Positions 52,546-61,032 of a stretch of 64,000 nucleotides of DNA are shown here, in pieces (within the stretch, counting starts at the first letter, position 1; every line of letters begins with the position of its first letter). The stretch is from Streptomyces filamentosus (lineage in GTDB: Bacteria; Actinomycetota; Actinomycetes; Streptomycetales; Streptomycetaceae). The stretch spans positions 710,501 to 774,500 of the forward strand of contig NZ_BNBE01000003.1 in assembly GCF_014654895.1 (NCBI RefSeq), in the 5' to 3' direction. A program made the position numbers and the translations under genes. The notes under the pieces were generated by a model. The model was not told the origin of the DNA. It ran no database searches and saw only the letters and a program-made list of their open reading frames with translations.

Positions 52546-53742
52546 TCAGGCGATCACCCCCGCCGCCCGCAGCTCCCTCACCTCCGCCGCCGGCACGCCC
52601 AGCCCGGCGAGGACCGCGTCCGTGGACTCGCCCAGCGCCGGGATCCGCCCCATCGGGGCCTCCGGCCCGTCGGGGAAGACGACCGGCGGGAGCAGTGACG
52701 GCAGCGGGCCCGCGGGGGAGTCCACCGGGCGCCAGCGGTCCCGCGCCGCCAGCTGCGGATGCCGTACCAGCTCCGCCACCGAGTTGAGCCGCGCGCAGGC
52801 GATCCCCGCCGCGTCCAGCCGCTCCACCGCCTCGTCCGCCGGCAGCGCGGCGAGGGCCGTGCCCACCGCCGCGTCGGTCGCCGCCCGGCCCGCCACCCGC
52901 GCCGCGTTGGTCGCGAAGCCCGGGTCGTCGGCGAGCTCTGGTCGCTCCAGGACCCGCTCGGCGAGCCGGCGCCACTCCCGGTCGTTCTGCACCGAGAGCA
53001 GCACCAGCCCGCCGTCTGCCGTCGGGTAGGCGTCGTACGGCGCGATCACCGCGTGCGCGAGCCCGGTGCGCGGCGGGGCCGTGCCCCCGTGCGCCCCGTG
53101 GTGGAGGGGGTGGCCCATCCACTCCGCGAGCGCGTCGAACAGCGACACCTCCACGGGTCCGCCCCGGCCCGTGGTGCCGCGGCGGACGAGGGCGGCGAGG
53201 ACGCCCGCGTACGCATACATCCCGGCCGCGATGTCTGCGGCCGGGATGCCGGACTTGACGGGTTCCTCGGGGGTGCCGGTGACCGAGACGAGTCCGGTCT
53301 CGCACTGCACGAGCATGTCGTACGCCCTCCGGTGGGCGTACGGGCCGTCCGGGCCGTAGCCGGAGACGTCCACGGCGACGAGGCGCGGATGCGCGGCGCA
53401 GAGCGTGGCCGCGTCGAGGCCGAGCCGGGCCGCCGCCCCGTGCGCGAGGTTCTGCACGAAGACGTCGGCCTCCGCCACCAGCCGCCGGGCCAGCGCGAGA
53501 CCGCGCGGGTCCTTCAGGTCGAGGGCGACCGACTCCTTGCCGCGGTTGCACCAGACGAAGTGCGAGGCCAGCCCCCGGGCCGCGGTGTCGTAGCCGCGGG
53601 CGAAGTCGCCGCCGTCGGGCCGCTCGATCTTGACGACCCGGGCACCGAGGTCGGCGAGCTGGCGGGTGGCGAAGGGCGCGGCGACCGCCTGCTCGACGGA
53701 GACGACCGTGATCCCGTCCAGAGGGAGTGGCTGAGTGCTCAT
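52546..53742 (-). CDS. CaiB/BaiF family (class III) CoA transferase
   Basis: 398 aa, typical length. LDGITVVSVEQAVAAPFATR, LADLGARVVKIERPDGGDFA, WCNRGKESVALDLKDPRGLA and SGYGPDGPYAHRRAYDML (catalytic Asp in the AYD motif) are the class III signatures; SGIPAADIAAGMYAYAGVLA follows. It transfers CoA between organic acids by an anhydride mechanism; the acids are not predictable. No beta-oxidation genes are adjacent. A single gene, with the exporter operon 75 bp upstream on the same strand. Confidence 0.92.
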   Translation of the reverse strand: MSTQPLPLDGITVVSVEQAVAAPFATRQLADLGARVVKIERPDGGDFARGYDTAARGLASHFVWCNRGKESVALDLKDPRGLALARRLVAEADVFVQNLAHGAAARLGLDAATLCAAHPRLVAVDVSGYGPDGPYAHRRAYDMLVQCETGLVSVTGTPEEPVKSGIPAADIAAGMYAYAGVLAALVRRGTTGRGGPVEVSLFDALAEWMGHPLHHGAHGGTAPPRTGLAHAVIAPYDAYPTADGGLVLLSVQNDREWRRLAERVLERPELADDPGFATNAARVAGRAATDAAVGTALAALPADEAVERLDAAGIACARLNSVAELVRHPQLAARDRWRPVDSPAGPLPSLLPPVVFPDGPEAPMGRIPALGESTDAVLAGLGVPAAEVRELRAAGVIA

Positions 53743-53816
53743 GACCGACTGCCTACCGCGCCCGCGCGCCCCCTGTCATCAGGACCTGGATCACGCGGCC
53801 GCCGGCGCGGGGCCGG

Positions 53817-54589
53817 TCAGCGGCGCGCGTACCGGCGGACGGTGAGCGGGACGAGGACCGCGAGGAGCCCGAGGGACCAGAGCAGCGAACCCGCCACCGG
53901 GTGGGCCACCGGCCAGGCGGCGTCGGCGGGCACGGGCGCGTTGCCGAAGAGCGCCCGGACGGCGGTGGCGACGGCGGAGATCGGGTTCCACTCCGCGAGC
54001 GTCCGCAGCCAGCCCGGCATGCCGTCGGTGGGGATGTAGGCGTTCGAGAGCAGCGGCAGCATGAAGGTGGCACTGCCGAGCTGACCCGCCGCCTCCTCGC
54101 TCTCGGACACCCGGCCGAGCAGGATCCCCGCCCAGGTGGTGGCGAAGCGGAAGAGCAGCAGCAGTCCGAAGGCGCCCAGGGCCTCCAGGGCGGTGCCCTC
54201 GATCCGCCAGCCCATGGCGAGCCCCACCAGCACCATCGGGACGGTGCCGACCGCGCAGACCAGGAGATCGGCGACGGCCTGTCCGAGCGGTACGGCGGCA
54301 CGGCTCACCGGGAGGGTGAGGAACCGGTCCATGACGCCCCGGTGGGTGTCCTGGGCGGCCTGGAACATGCCGGTCATCAGCCCGCCGGCGGCGGTCGCCA
54401 CCAGCAGGCCCGGCACCAGGAAGGAGCGGTACTCGGCGCCGGGCACGGCGAGGGCGCCGCCGAGGACGTAGCCGAAGAAGAGCAGGAAGACGATCGGCAT
54501 CGTCTGGGTCATGACCGTGATGGCGGGGGCGTGCCGGATCCGCCGGAGGTTGCGGCCGACCAGGGCGGACCCTTCGAGGGCGAGGGCGT

Positions 54590-54593
<4 letters not shown>
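53817..54593 (-). CDS. ABC-2 type permease (DrrB-like)
   Basis: 258 aa with six membrane helices. RNLRRIRHAPAITVMTQTMP, LVPGLLVATAAGGLMTGMFQ, AAQDTHRGVMDRFLTLPVSR and LPLLSNAYIPTDGMPGWLRT followed by LAEWNPISA are the conserved blocks of daunorubicin-type drug exporters. The start overlaps the ATPase stop by 4 bp. It should form a homodimeric channel with the ATPase to export a hydrophobic drug. Confidence 0.9.
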
Positions 54594-55502
<909 letters not shown>

Positions 55503-55528
<26 letters not shown>

Positions 55529-55569
55529 GGCGGCACCGTACCGTACTCCGTACGCTGTACGTAACTACG
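55503..55569. promoter_or_regulatory. Two inverted operator copies between exporter and TetR genes
   Basis: GTACAGCGTAC (55507-55517) and GTACGCTGTAC (55550-55560) are exact reverse complements, and CGTAGTT (55517-55523) pairs with AACTACG (55563-55569). The left copy overlaps the first codons of the ATPase gene (its ATG is at 55526-55528), the right one ends 21 bp before the TetR ATG. This fits autoregulation and exporter repression by the TetR protein. Confidence 0.75.
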
Positions 55570-55589
55570 ATGGGGGGCGAGGTGATGAG

Positions 55590-56369
55590 ATGGCGGGCCG
55601 AGCGGCCGAACCCGAAGTGATCTGGGCGCGCCCCGAGCGCGCCGGCCGGGGCCCCCGGCCGGCCTTCAGCAGGCAGGACGTGGTCGACGCCGCCGTCCGC
55701 ATCGCCGACGCCGACGGCATCGACGCGGTCTCCATGCGCCGCATCGCCGCCGACCTCGGCTGCGGCACCATGTCGCTCTACAACTACGTCCCCCGCAAGG
55801 AGGACCTGTACGAACTGATGGTCGACGCCGCGAGCGCCGAGTACGTCTTCCCCGACCGGCCCAGCGGCGACTGGCGGGCCGACATGACCGACCTCGCGTA
55901 CCAGACCCGCGCGATCATGTACCGGCACCCGTGGCTCTCCCGGGTCATGACCACCGCCTACGGCTTCAGCCCGAACGCCCTGCGCTACCTGGAGTGGAGC
56001 CTCGGCTGCCTCACGCCGCTCGACGTGTCGGCCGGGCTCAAGATGCAGCTCATCGCCATGGTCAACGGCACGGTCATGGCCACCGTCCGCAACGAACAGG
56101 CCATGGCCGAACGCGCCCGCGGACTGCCCTGGTCCGAGGCGGAGGAACAGGCGGTGCGCAGCGCCTACCTCATGGGCCAGGTGGCGAGCGGACGGTACCC
56201 CCACCTCGCCGCACTGCTCACCGAGGCCGCTGCCCCTGCCGACCCGGAGGAGATCTTCGCGCTCACCATCGCGCGGCTGCTCGACTCCTTCGCCCCGCCG
56301 GGACCGGCGGGGGGGCCGGAGGAACCGGGGGGTTGCGAGGGTTCCGGGGAATCCGTCACACCAGCGTGA
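55590..56369 (+). CDS. TetR-family regulator of the DrrAB-type exporter
   Basis: 259 aa from ATG 55590 (GAGGTGATGAG upstream). The N-terminal 25 residues precede a TetR helix-turn-helix (QDVVDAAVRIADADGIDAVS, MRRIAADLGCGTMSLYNYVP, RKEDLYELM). The C-terminal ligand domain (HPWLSRVMTTAYGFSPNALR, YLEWSLGCL, FALTIARLLDSFA) is of the TetR_C type found with DrrAB pumps. Divergent from the exporter over 61 bp holding two operator copies. Its 3' end overlaps the opposing type ISP gene by 14 bp. Confidence 0.92.
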   Translation: MAGRAAEPEVIWARPERAGRGPRPAFSRQDVVDAAVRIADADGIDAVSMRRIAADLGCGTMSLYNYVPRKEDLYELMVDAASAEYVFPDRPSGDWRADMTDLAYQTRAIMYRHPWLSRVMTTAYGFSPNALRYLEWSLGCLTPLDVSAGLKMQLIAMVNGTVMATVRNEQAMAERARGLPWSEAEEQAVRSAYLMGQVASGRYPHLAALLTEAAAPADPEEIFALTIARLLDSFAPPGPAGGPEEPGGCEGSGESVTPA

Positions 56370-57585
56370 ACTGGCCCCCCGGGCCCTCCTCCCGGTGGTC
56401 GAGTACCGAGGCCGGGCGGCGCGCCCGGTCCGGCACCGGCAGCACCCCCGCCGCGCGCAGCGCCGCCCGCCCCGGACCCCCGCCGGCCGTGAACGGCGCG
56501 CGCTCCGCCTCCCGGCCGCCCAGCAGCGCCAGGACCGTGACCAGGTCGAGGAGTTCGGAGGTCCACTCCTGCGGCCAGGCCGCCGGACCGACCGCCTCCA
56601 GCGAGCCCGGCTCGGCCTGCGCGGTCCGGCGGCCGAGCCACTGTTCGAGGACCCGCACCCCGCCGACCCGGTACTCCCAGGCCGCCTCCGGCACGGGCGA
56701 GATCCGGCCCCCGCCGATCTCCAGCACCTCGCCCTCGGAGTCGTACGCCCAGACCTCCGGCCGCGCCGGGAGCGCCGCCCGCACATAGGGCCGCCGCCCG
56801 CCCGGCAGCCGGGGCCGCGTCCCCGTCAGGGCGCCCCGCAGCTGCACGTCCAGGAGCTCCCGCCCGAGCGCCGTCCCCGCCTCCCACGCCGCCGCGTCCA
56901 CCGGCAGCGGCACCCGGCAGCCGGCGGGGGAGGGGACGGCGGCCGCCGCGGCCCAGGCCGCCCACTCCACCGGCCCGACCGCCCGCCCGCACCGCTCGCC
57001 GAGGAAACCGAGCAGCCCCGGCGCCAGGTTCGGCTCCGCACCGCCGAGGCGCCGGAAGAGCGGCCGGATGCGGCCCGGCCGGCCCGCCGGGGAACGCCCC
57101 TCCGGCAGCGCGCCGGTCACGAGCAGCGGCGGCCCCGCCGCCCCCGGCACGTACCCCTGCTCCACGACGAAGAGCTGCGGCGCGCCCGCCACCCGCCACA
57201 GCTCCGGGCGCGCGGCGTCGATCAGCCGGTGGTCGGGCAGCAGCCACTGCTCGTCGAAGGGCCCGGTCTGCACCCGCACGGGCTCGGGGCAGGGCCCGGC
57301 CTCCCGGGCGAACCGTCCGGTCCCGGTCCGCTGCCCCGGCAGCGCCGCCACCGCCGTCCGTGTCGTCCGCGCCCGGCTCGGCCGGAACAGCGCCTCCCGC
57401 TCCCCGCCCTCCGCCGCCATCAGCCGGTCCCACCGCCCGCGCAGCGTCCGGGGGTCCGGCGCGACGATCCACCCCCGCCCGAACCGCAGCGGCCCCACCG
57501 ACCAGGGCATCAACTCGTCGAGCAGGGGCACGTCGTCACCCGGCGAAAGGCCCGGCTCCCGCGAAACCTCGATCACGCCCCGCAT
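56356..57585 (-). CDS. Type ISP restriction-modification C-terminal (specificity) domain protein
   Basis: 409 aa. Blocks such as HRLIDAARPELWRVAGAPQL, FVVEQGYVPGA, RPGRIRPLFRRLGGAEPNLA, RLPGGRRPYVRAALPARPEV, ISPVPEAAWEYRVGGVRVLE and AWPQEWTSELLDLVTVLALL fit the type ISP (LlaBIII-like) C-terminal family as I remember it. Nuclease, helicase and methyltransferase motifs are all absent and no such genes flank it, so it is an orphan. It may bind DNA or have gained another role. Family name from memory; moderate certainty. Confidence 0.65.
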   Translation of the reverse strand: MRGVIEVSREPGLSPGDDVPLLDELMPWSVGPLRFGRGWIVAPDPRTLRGRWDRLMAAEGGEREALFRPSRARTTRTAVAALPGQRTGTGRFAREAGPCPEPVRVQTGPFDEQWLLPDHRLIDAARPELWRVAGAPQLFVVEQGYVPGAAGPPLLVTGALPEGRSPAGRPGRIRPLFRRLGGAEPNLAPGLLGFLGERCGRAVGPVEWAAWAAAAAVPSPAGCRVPLPVDAAAWEAGTALGRELLDVQLRGALTGTRPRLPGGRRPYVRAALPARPEVWAYDSEGEVLEIGGGRISPVPEAAWEYRVGGVRVLEQWLGRRTAQAEPGSLEAVGPAAWPQEWTSELLDLVTVLALLGGREAERAPFTAGGGPGRAALRAAGVLPVPDRARRPASVLDHREEGPGGQFTLV

Positions 57586-57650
57586 GCTAATCCGTCACGC
57601 CCCGCGATCGGACGGTTCCCGCAGGCCCGGGACGGAACGCACGGGGGCGG

Positions 57651-58635
57651 TCAGCGGCGGCGGGTCCGGGGGAGGGGCACCGGGCCGGGCGGCGTCAGCT
57701 CCTCGAACAGACGGCGGTACGCCTCGGGGTCCCGCTCGAAGTCCGCTCCGGCCGCCAGGGCGGCGCGCTCCGCGTCCTGTCCCCGCAGCAGGTCGACCGA
57801 GGTCTGGGTGAACCGTTCCCGCAGGCCGTCCCGTTCGGCGTCGGCGAGCAGCCGGCGCAGTTCGGCCACGGCCGTCCCGGCCGCGTCCCGGGCGGCGGGC
57901 CCGGCCTGGAGCCTGTTCCGCAGTCCGGCGGCGGGGGCGGCCTCCTCCAGGAGCACCGTCAGCCGGTCCGCCAGCTCCCGGGCGGCCTCCGCCGCCCCGC
58001 GCGCCCGTGGCCCGGCCTCCCGCAGCACCCACAGGGCACGGACCAGTTCGGGACCGGGCGTCGCGCCGAGGTCTCCCCCCGTTCCGGCGTCGCGCGCCGC
58101 CTCCACCGCCCGCGCGTAGTCCCCGGCCGCCCAGCCTGCGGCCTCGGCCAGGGCGGCCGCGCGGCGCACGAGCCGCGCCTCCACGCCGAGGACCCGGGGA
58201 AGTGCCCGCAGGTTCCCGCCGAGCAGCCCCACCGTCGCGACCAGGATCCCCAAGGAGCAGGACGATCCCGCCGGGGTCTCCGTGCTCGTACTTCGGCTCC
58301 CCCTCGGGATCCTCCAGGTCCCCCCGGTCCGGCCCCTCGGTGTGCATGAAGCCGGTCTCCCAGCCGTGGCCCCGGGGGTCGTAGTGGTTCGGCGCCTTCA
58401 GGGAGTCGGCGCGCCCCGGGTCGCAGTGGTACGGCGCCTCCCGCGTCTCCTTCGCGTACGGATCGCTCCACCGCACCCGGCACGTGCCGCCGGGCTCCTC
58501 CTCGACCACCGCCAGGTCGATCTGGCGCGTCGCGACCGGCTCCGGACCCGGCTGGGCGACGGAGATGCCCACCCCGCACGTGAAGAGCAGCAGACCGGCC
58601 GTCAGGACCCGGCGGAAGAAAGGCACGTGTCTCAC
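57651..58635 (-). pseudogene. Membrane protein gene with single-base frameshift
   Basis: The frame from ATG 58635 encodes an N-terminal helix (RVLTAGLLLFTCGVGISVA) and a Cys-containing exported part (GTCRVRWSDPYAKETREAPY, then HCDPGRAD) to GGIVLLLG. The coding frame then moves: ILVATVGLLGGNLRALPRVL and the following helical region to PLPRTRRR are one base off. Dropping one base in the C4 run at 58248-58251 joins both into a 327-aa protein with a second helix across the junction. The downstream half has no RBS of its own. Homologues with the DPY-x-CDP pattern are Streptomyces membrane proteins of unknown function. Real mutation or sequencing error cannot be separated here. Confidence 0.72.
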
Positions 58636-58747
58636 GAGTCCACCCCCCGGCGCCAGCCTGGCCCGGGGCCGGGGCGCGGGCGAGGGGGCGGCTCCGGCAG
58701 CGTGCCGTCCCCGCCCTTTCCGGGACCCGGCAGGCGCCCCGCAGCCG

Positions 58748-59497
58748 TCAGTGCGCCTCGACCGTCACCGTGAAGGAGAAGCGGTCGCCGCGGTAGCGGA
58801 TGCGGGCGACGTCGACGACGCGGCCGTCGTCGTCGTAGGTGACGCCGGTGTAGTGGAGGATGGGGGAGAGGAGGGGGACCCGCAGGAGGTCGGCCGTCTC
58901 CGGGTCGGCCAGCCGGGCCTCGACGGTGTCGGTGATCCGGCTGATCCGCACCCCCACGACGTCCCGCAGCACCTTCGTCATCGGCCAGCGTTCCAGGTCC
59001 GCCGGGTCGATGGCGGCGGCGAACTCGGGCCGCACCGCGTTCTCCGCCCAGTTCGTCGGCTCGTCGCTCTCGCCGTCGGCACGGAGCCGGCGGTAGGTCG
59101 CGACCTCGGCCACGCCGGGGAAGTACTCGGCGAGCTCGCCGGGCACCGGCTCCGGGCCGTGGCCGAGGACGGTGGTCCGCTCGCCGGACTGCTGGGCCAC
59201 GATCGCGTCGATCGAGCCGAGCAGCCGGCGCGGGGCGGACCGCCGGGCGCCCGGCTCGATGAAGGTGCCGCGCCGCCGGTGCCGGCTGATCAGCCCCTCC
59301 TCCTCCAGCTCCTTCAGGGCCTGGCGCATGGTCAGCACGCTGACGCCGTAGTGCGCGGCGAGCTGCTCCTCGGTGGGCAGCCGCAGCGAGGCGTCGGGCG
59401 TGCGGCCCAGTATGGAGGCGCGCAGGGACTGCGAGACCTGGTACCACAGCGGCAGCTTGCGGTTCAGGACCAGCGAGTCGGGGGCGAAGGCGGTCAC
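58748..59497 (-). CDS. GntR-family regulator, HutC type
   Basis: 249 aa from GTG 59497 with GGAGAA upstream. Winged helix: PLWYQVSQSLRASILGR, LRLPTEEQLAAHYGVSVLTM, RQALKELEEEGLISRHRRRG with wing RGTFIEPG. The C-terminal UTRA ligand domain covers 95-245 (ATYRRLRADGESDEPTNWAE, ILHYTGVTYDDDGRVVDVAR, YRGDRFSFTV). It lies 55 bp downstream of hmgA on the same strand, so it may regulate tyrosine/homogentisate degradation. Confidence 0.9.
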   Translation of the reverse strand: MTAFAPDSLVLNRKLPLWYQVSQSLRASILGRTPDASLRLPTEEQLAAHYGVSVLTMRQALKELEEEGLISRHRRRGTFIEPGARRSAPRRLLGSIDAIVAQQSGERTTVLGHGPEPVPGELAEYFPGVAEVATYRRLRADGESDEPTNWAENAVRPEFAAAIDPADLERWPMTKVLRDVVGVRISRITDTVEARLADPETADLLRVPLLSPILHYTGVTYDDDGRVVDVARIRYRGDRFSFTVTVEAH

Positions 59498-59552
59498 GGC
59501 GTTCTCCGTACGACGGCGCGGCGGGGCGTGTGAAGCGGCACTCTACGGCCGA

Positions 59553-60866
59553 CTACGGCCGGAAATGGCGCTCCAGACCCTGCCACACGTCGTCGTACCC
59601 GCTCTGGAGGTGGTCGGCACCGGCCGCCTGCGCGGTCGCCGTCACCGGCCAGCGGGTCTCGAACATGAAGGCCAGGCCGTCGTCGATCTTCTGCGGCCTC
59701 AGCTCGGCGGCGCTCGCCCGGTCGAAGGTCTCCCGGTCGGGGCCGTGCGCGGACATCATGTTGTGCAGCGAGCCGCCGCCGGGCACGAAGCCCTCGGCCT
59801 TCGCGTCGTACGCGCCCTCGATCAGGCCCATGTACTCGCTCATCACGTTCCGGTGGAAGTACGGCGGCCGGAAGGTGTCCTCGCCGACCAGCCAGCGCGG
59901 GGCGAAGACCACGAAGTCGACGCCGGCCAGGCCGGGGGTGTCGGAGGGCGAGGTGAGGACGGTGAAGATCGACGGGTCGGGGTGGTCGTAGGAGATCGTC
60001 CCGATGACGTTGAAGCGGCGCAGGTCGTAGACGTACGGGGTGTGGTTGCCGTGCCAGGCGACGACGTCCAGCGGCGAGTGGCCGTACGTCGCCGTCCAGA
60101 GGTTGCCGCAGAACTTGTTGACGACCTCGACCGGGCCCTCGACGTCCTCGTGGGCCGCGACGGGGGCGCGGAAGTCCCGGGCGTTGGCCAGGCCGTTGGC
60201 GCCGATCGGGCCGAGGTCGGGAAGCTGGAACGGGGCGCCGTAGTTCTCGCACACGTACCCGCGCGCGGTGTCGTCGAGCAGCTCGACGCGGAAGCGGACG
60301 CCGCGCGGGATCAGCGCCACCTCGCCGGGGCGGGCGGCCAGCAGGCCCAGTTCGGTGCGCAGGAGCAGCCCGCCGCGCTCGGGGACGATCAGCAGCTCGC
60401 CGTCGGAGTCGCCGAAGACCCGCTCCATGGAGGCGTTGGCGTGGTACAGGTGCACGGCCATGCCGGTGCGCTGGGCCGCGTCGCCGTTGCCGCCGAGGGT
60501 CCACAGGCCGGCCAGCCAGTCGGTGCCGGGTGCCGGGTCCGGCAGCGGGTTCCAGCGCAGCCGGTTGGGGTCGGCGACGGTCTCGGTGAAGGGCGCGGTG
60601 CGCACGGCGCCGTTGTCGGTCCGGACGAACGGCGGGTGGGCCGCCGAGGGGCGGATGCGGTACAGCCACGAGCGGCGGTTGTGCGCCCGCGGCTCGGTGA
60701 ACGCGCTGCCGCTGAGCTGCTCCGCGTAGAGCCCGAGCGGGGCGCGCTGCGGCGAGTTGCGGCCCTCCGGCAGGGCGCCGGGGAGCGCCTCCGAGCCGTG
60801 CTCGTTGCCGAAGCCGGTGCTGTAGGTGAGCGCCTCGGCCGTCTTCCTGGCCTGCTCGGTCGTCAT
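59553..60866 (-). CDS. hmgA: Homogentisate 1,2-dioxygenase
   Basis: 437 aa, full length. TYSTGFGNEHGSEALPGALP, AFTEPRAHNRRSWLYRIRPS and the iron site in PPYFHRNVMSEYMGLIEG (His and Glu) with SLHNMMSAHGPD (third His region) are diagnostic. Opens the ring of homogentisate to maleylacetoacetate in tyrosine/phenylalanine catabolism. No other pathway gene (hpd, fah) is in the window. The promoter region holds a 9-bp inverted repeat, a likely operator. Confidence 0.97.
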   Translation of the reverse strand: MTTEQARKTAEALTYSTGFGNEHGSEALPGALPEGRNSPQRAPLGLYAEQLSGSAFTEPRAHNRRSWLYRIRPSAAHPPFVRTDNGAVRTAPFTETVADPNRLRWNPLPDPAPGTDWLAGLWTLGGNGDAAQRTGMAVHLYHANASMERVFGDSDGELLIVPERGGLLLRTELGLLAARPGEVALIPRGVRFRVELLDDTARGYVCENYGAPFQLPDLGPIGANGLANARDFRAPVAAHEDVEGPVEVVNKFCGNLWTATYGHSPLDVVAWHGNHTPYVYDLRRFNVIGTISYDHPDPSIFTVLTSPSDTPGLAGVDFVVFAPRWLVGEDTFRPPYFHRNVMSEYMGLIEGAYDAKAEGFVPGGGSLHNMMSAHGPDRETFDRASAAELRPQKIDDGLAFMFETRWPVTATAQAAGADHLQSGYDDVWQGLERHFRP

Positions 60867-60907
60867 CGCCCGCTCCTGTCCTGCGCTGTCCCGGAAGGGA
60901 CCCGATG

Positions 60908-60935
60908 GGAATCCTATGGATGACCGTAGGATTCC
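60908..60935. promoter_or_regulatory. Inverted repeat upstream of hmgA
   Basis: GGAATCCTA (60908-60916) and TAGGATTCC (60927-60935) are perfect reverse complements with a 10-bp spacer, 42-69 bp before the hmgA start. Each half is itself close to TAGGAnTCCTA. Could bind the downstream GntR regulator or another aromatic-catabolism regulator. Confidence 0.6.
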
Positions 60936-61032
60936 TGGAAGCTCCCGTCAACGGGGGCGGACGGGCCGGTTCCCGCGATCCGGCCCCGCACGACGGGGTC
61001 AAAAAGATGAACAATGCTCTACTCTCGCGGCC

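Noticed and set aside
57595..58635. 346-codon frame as a single intact protein
   Set aside because: After the GGIVLLLG point it turns into Arg/Gly/Pro-rich noise while the neighbouring frame keeps protein-like sequence, so a frameshift is the better reading.
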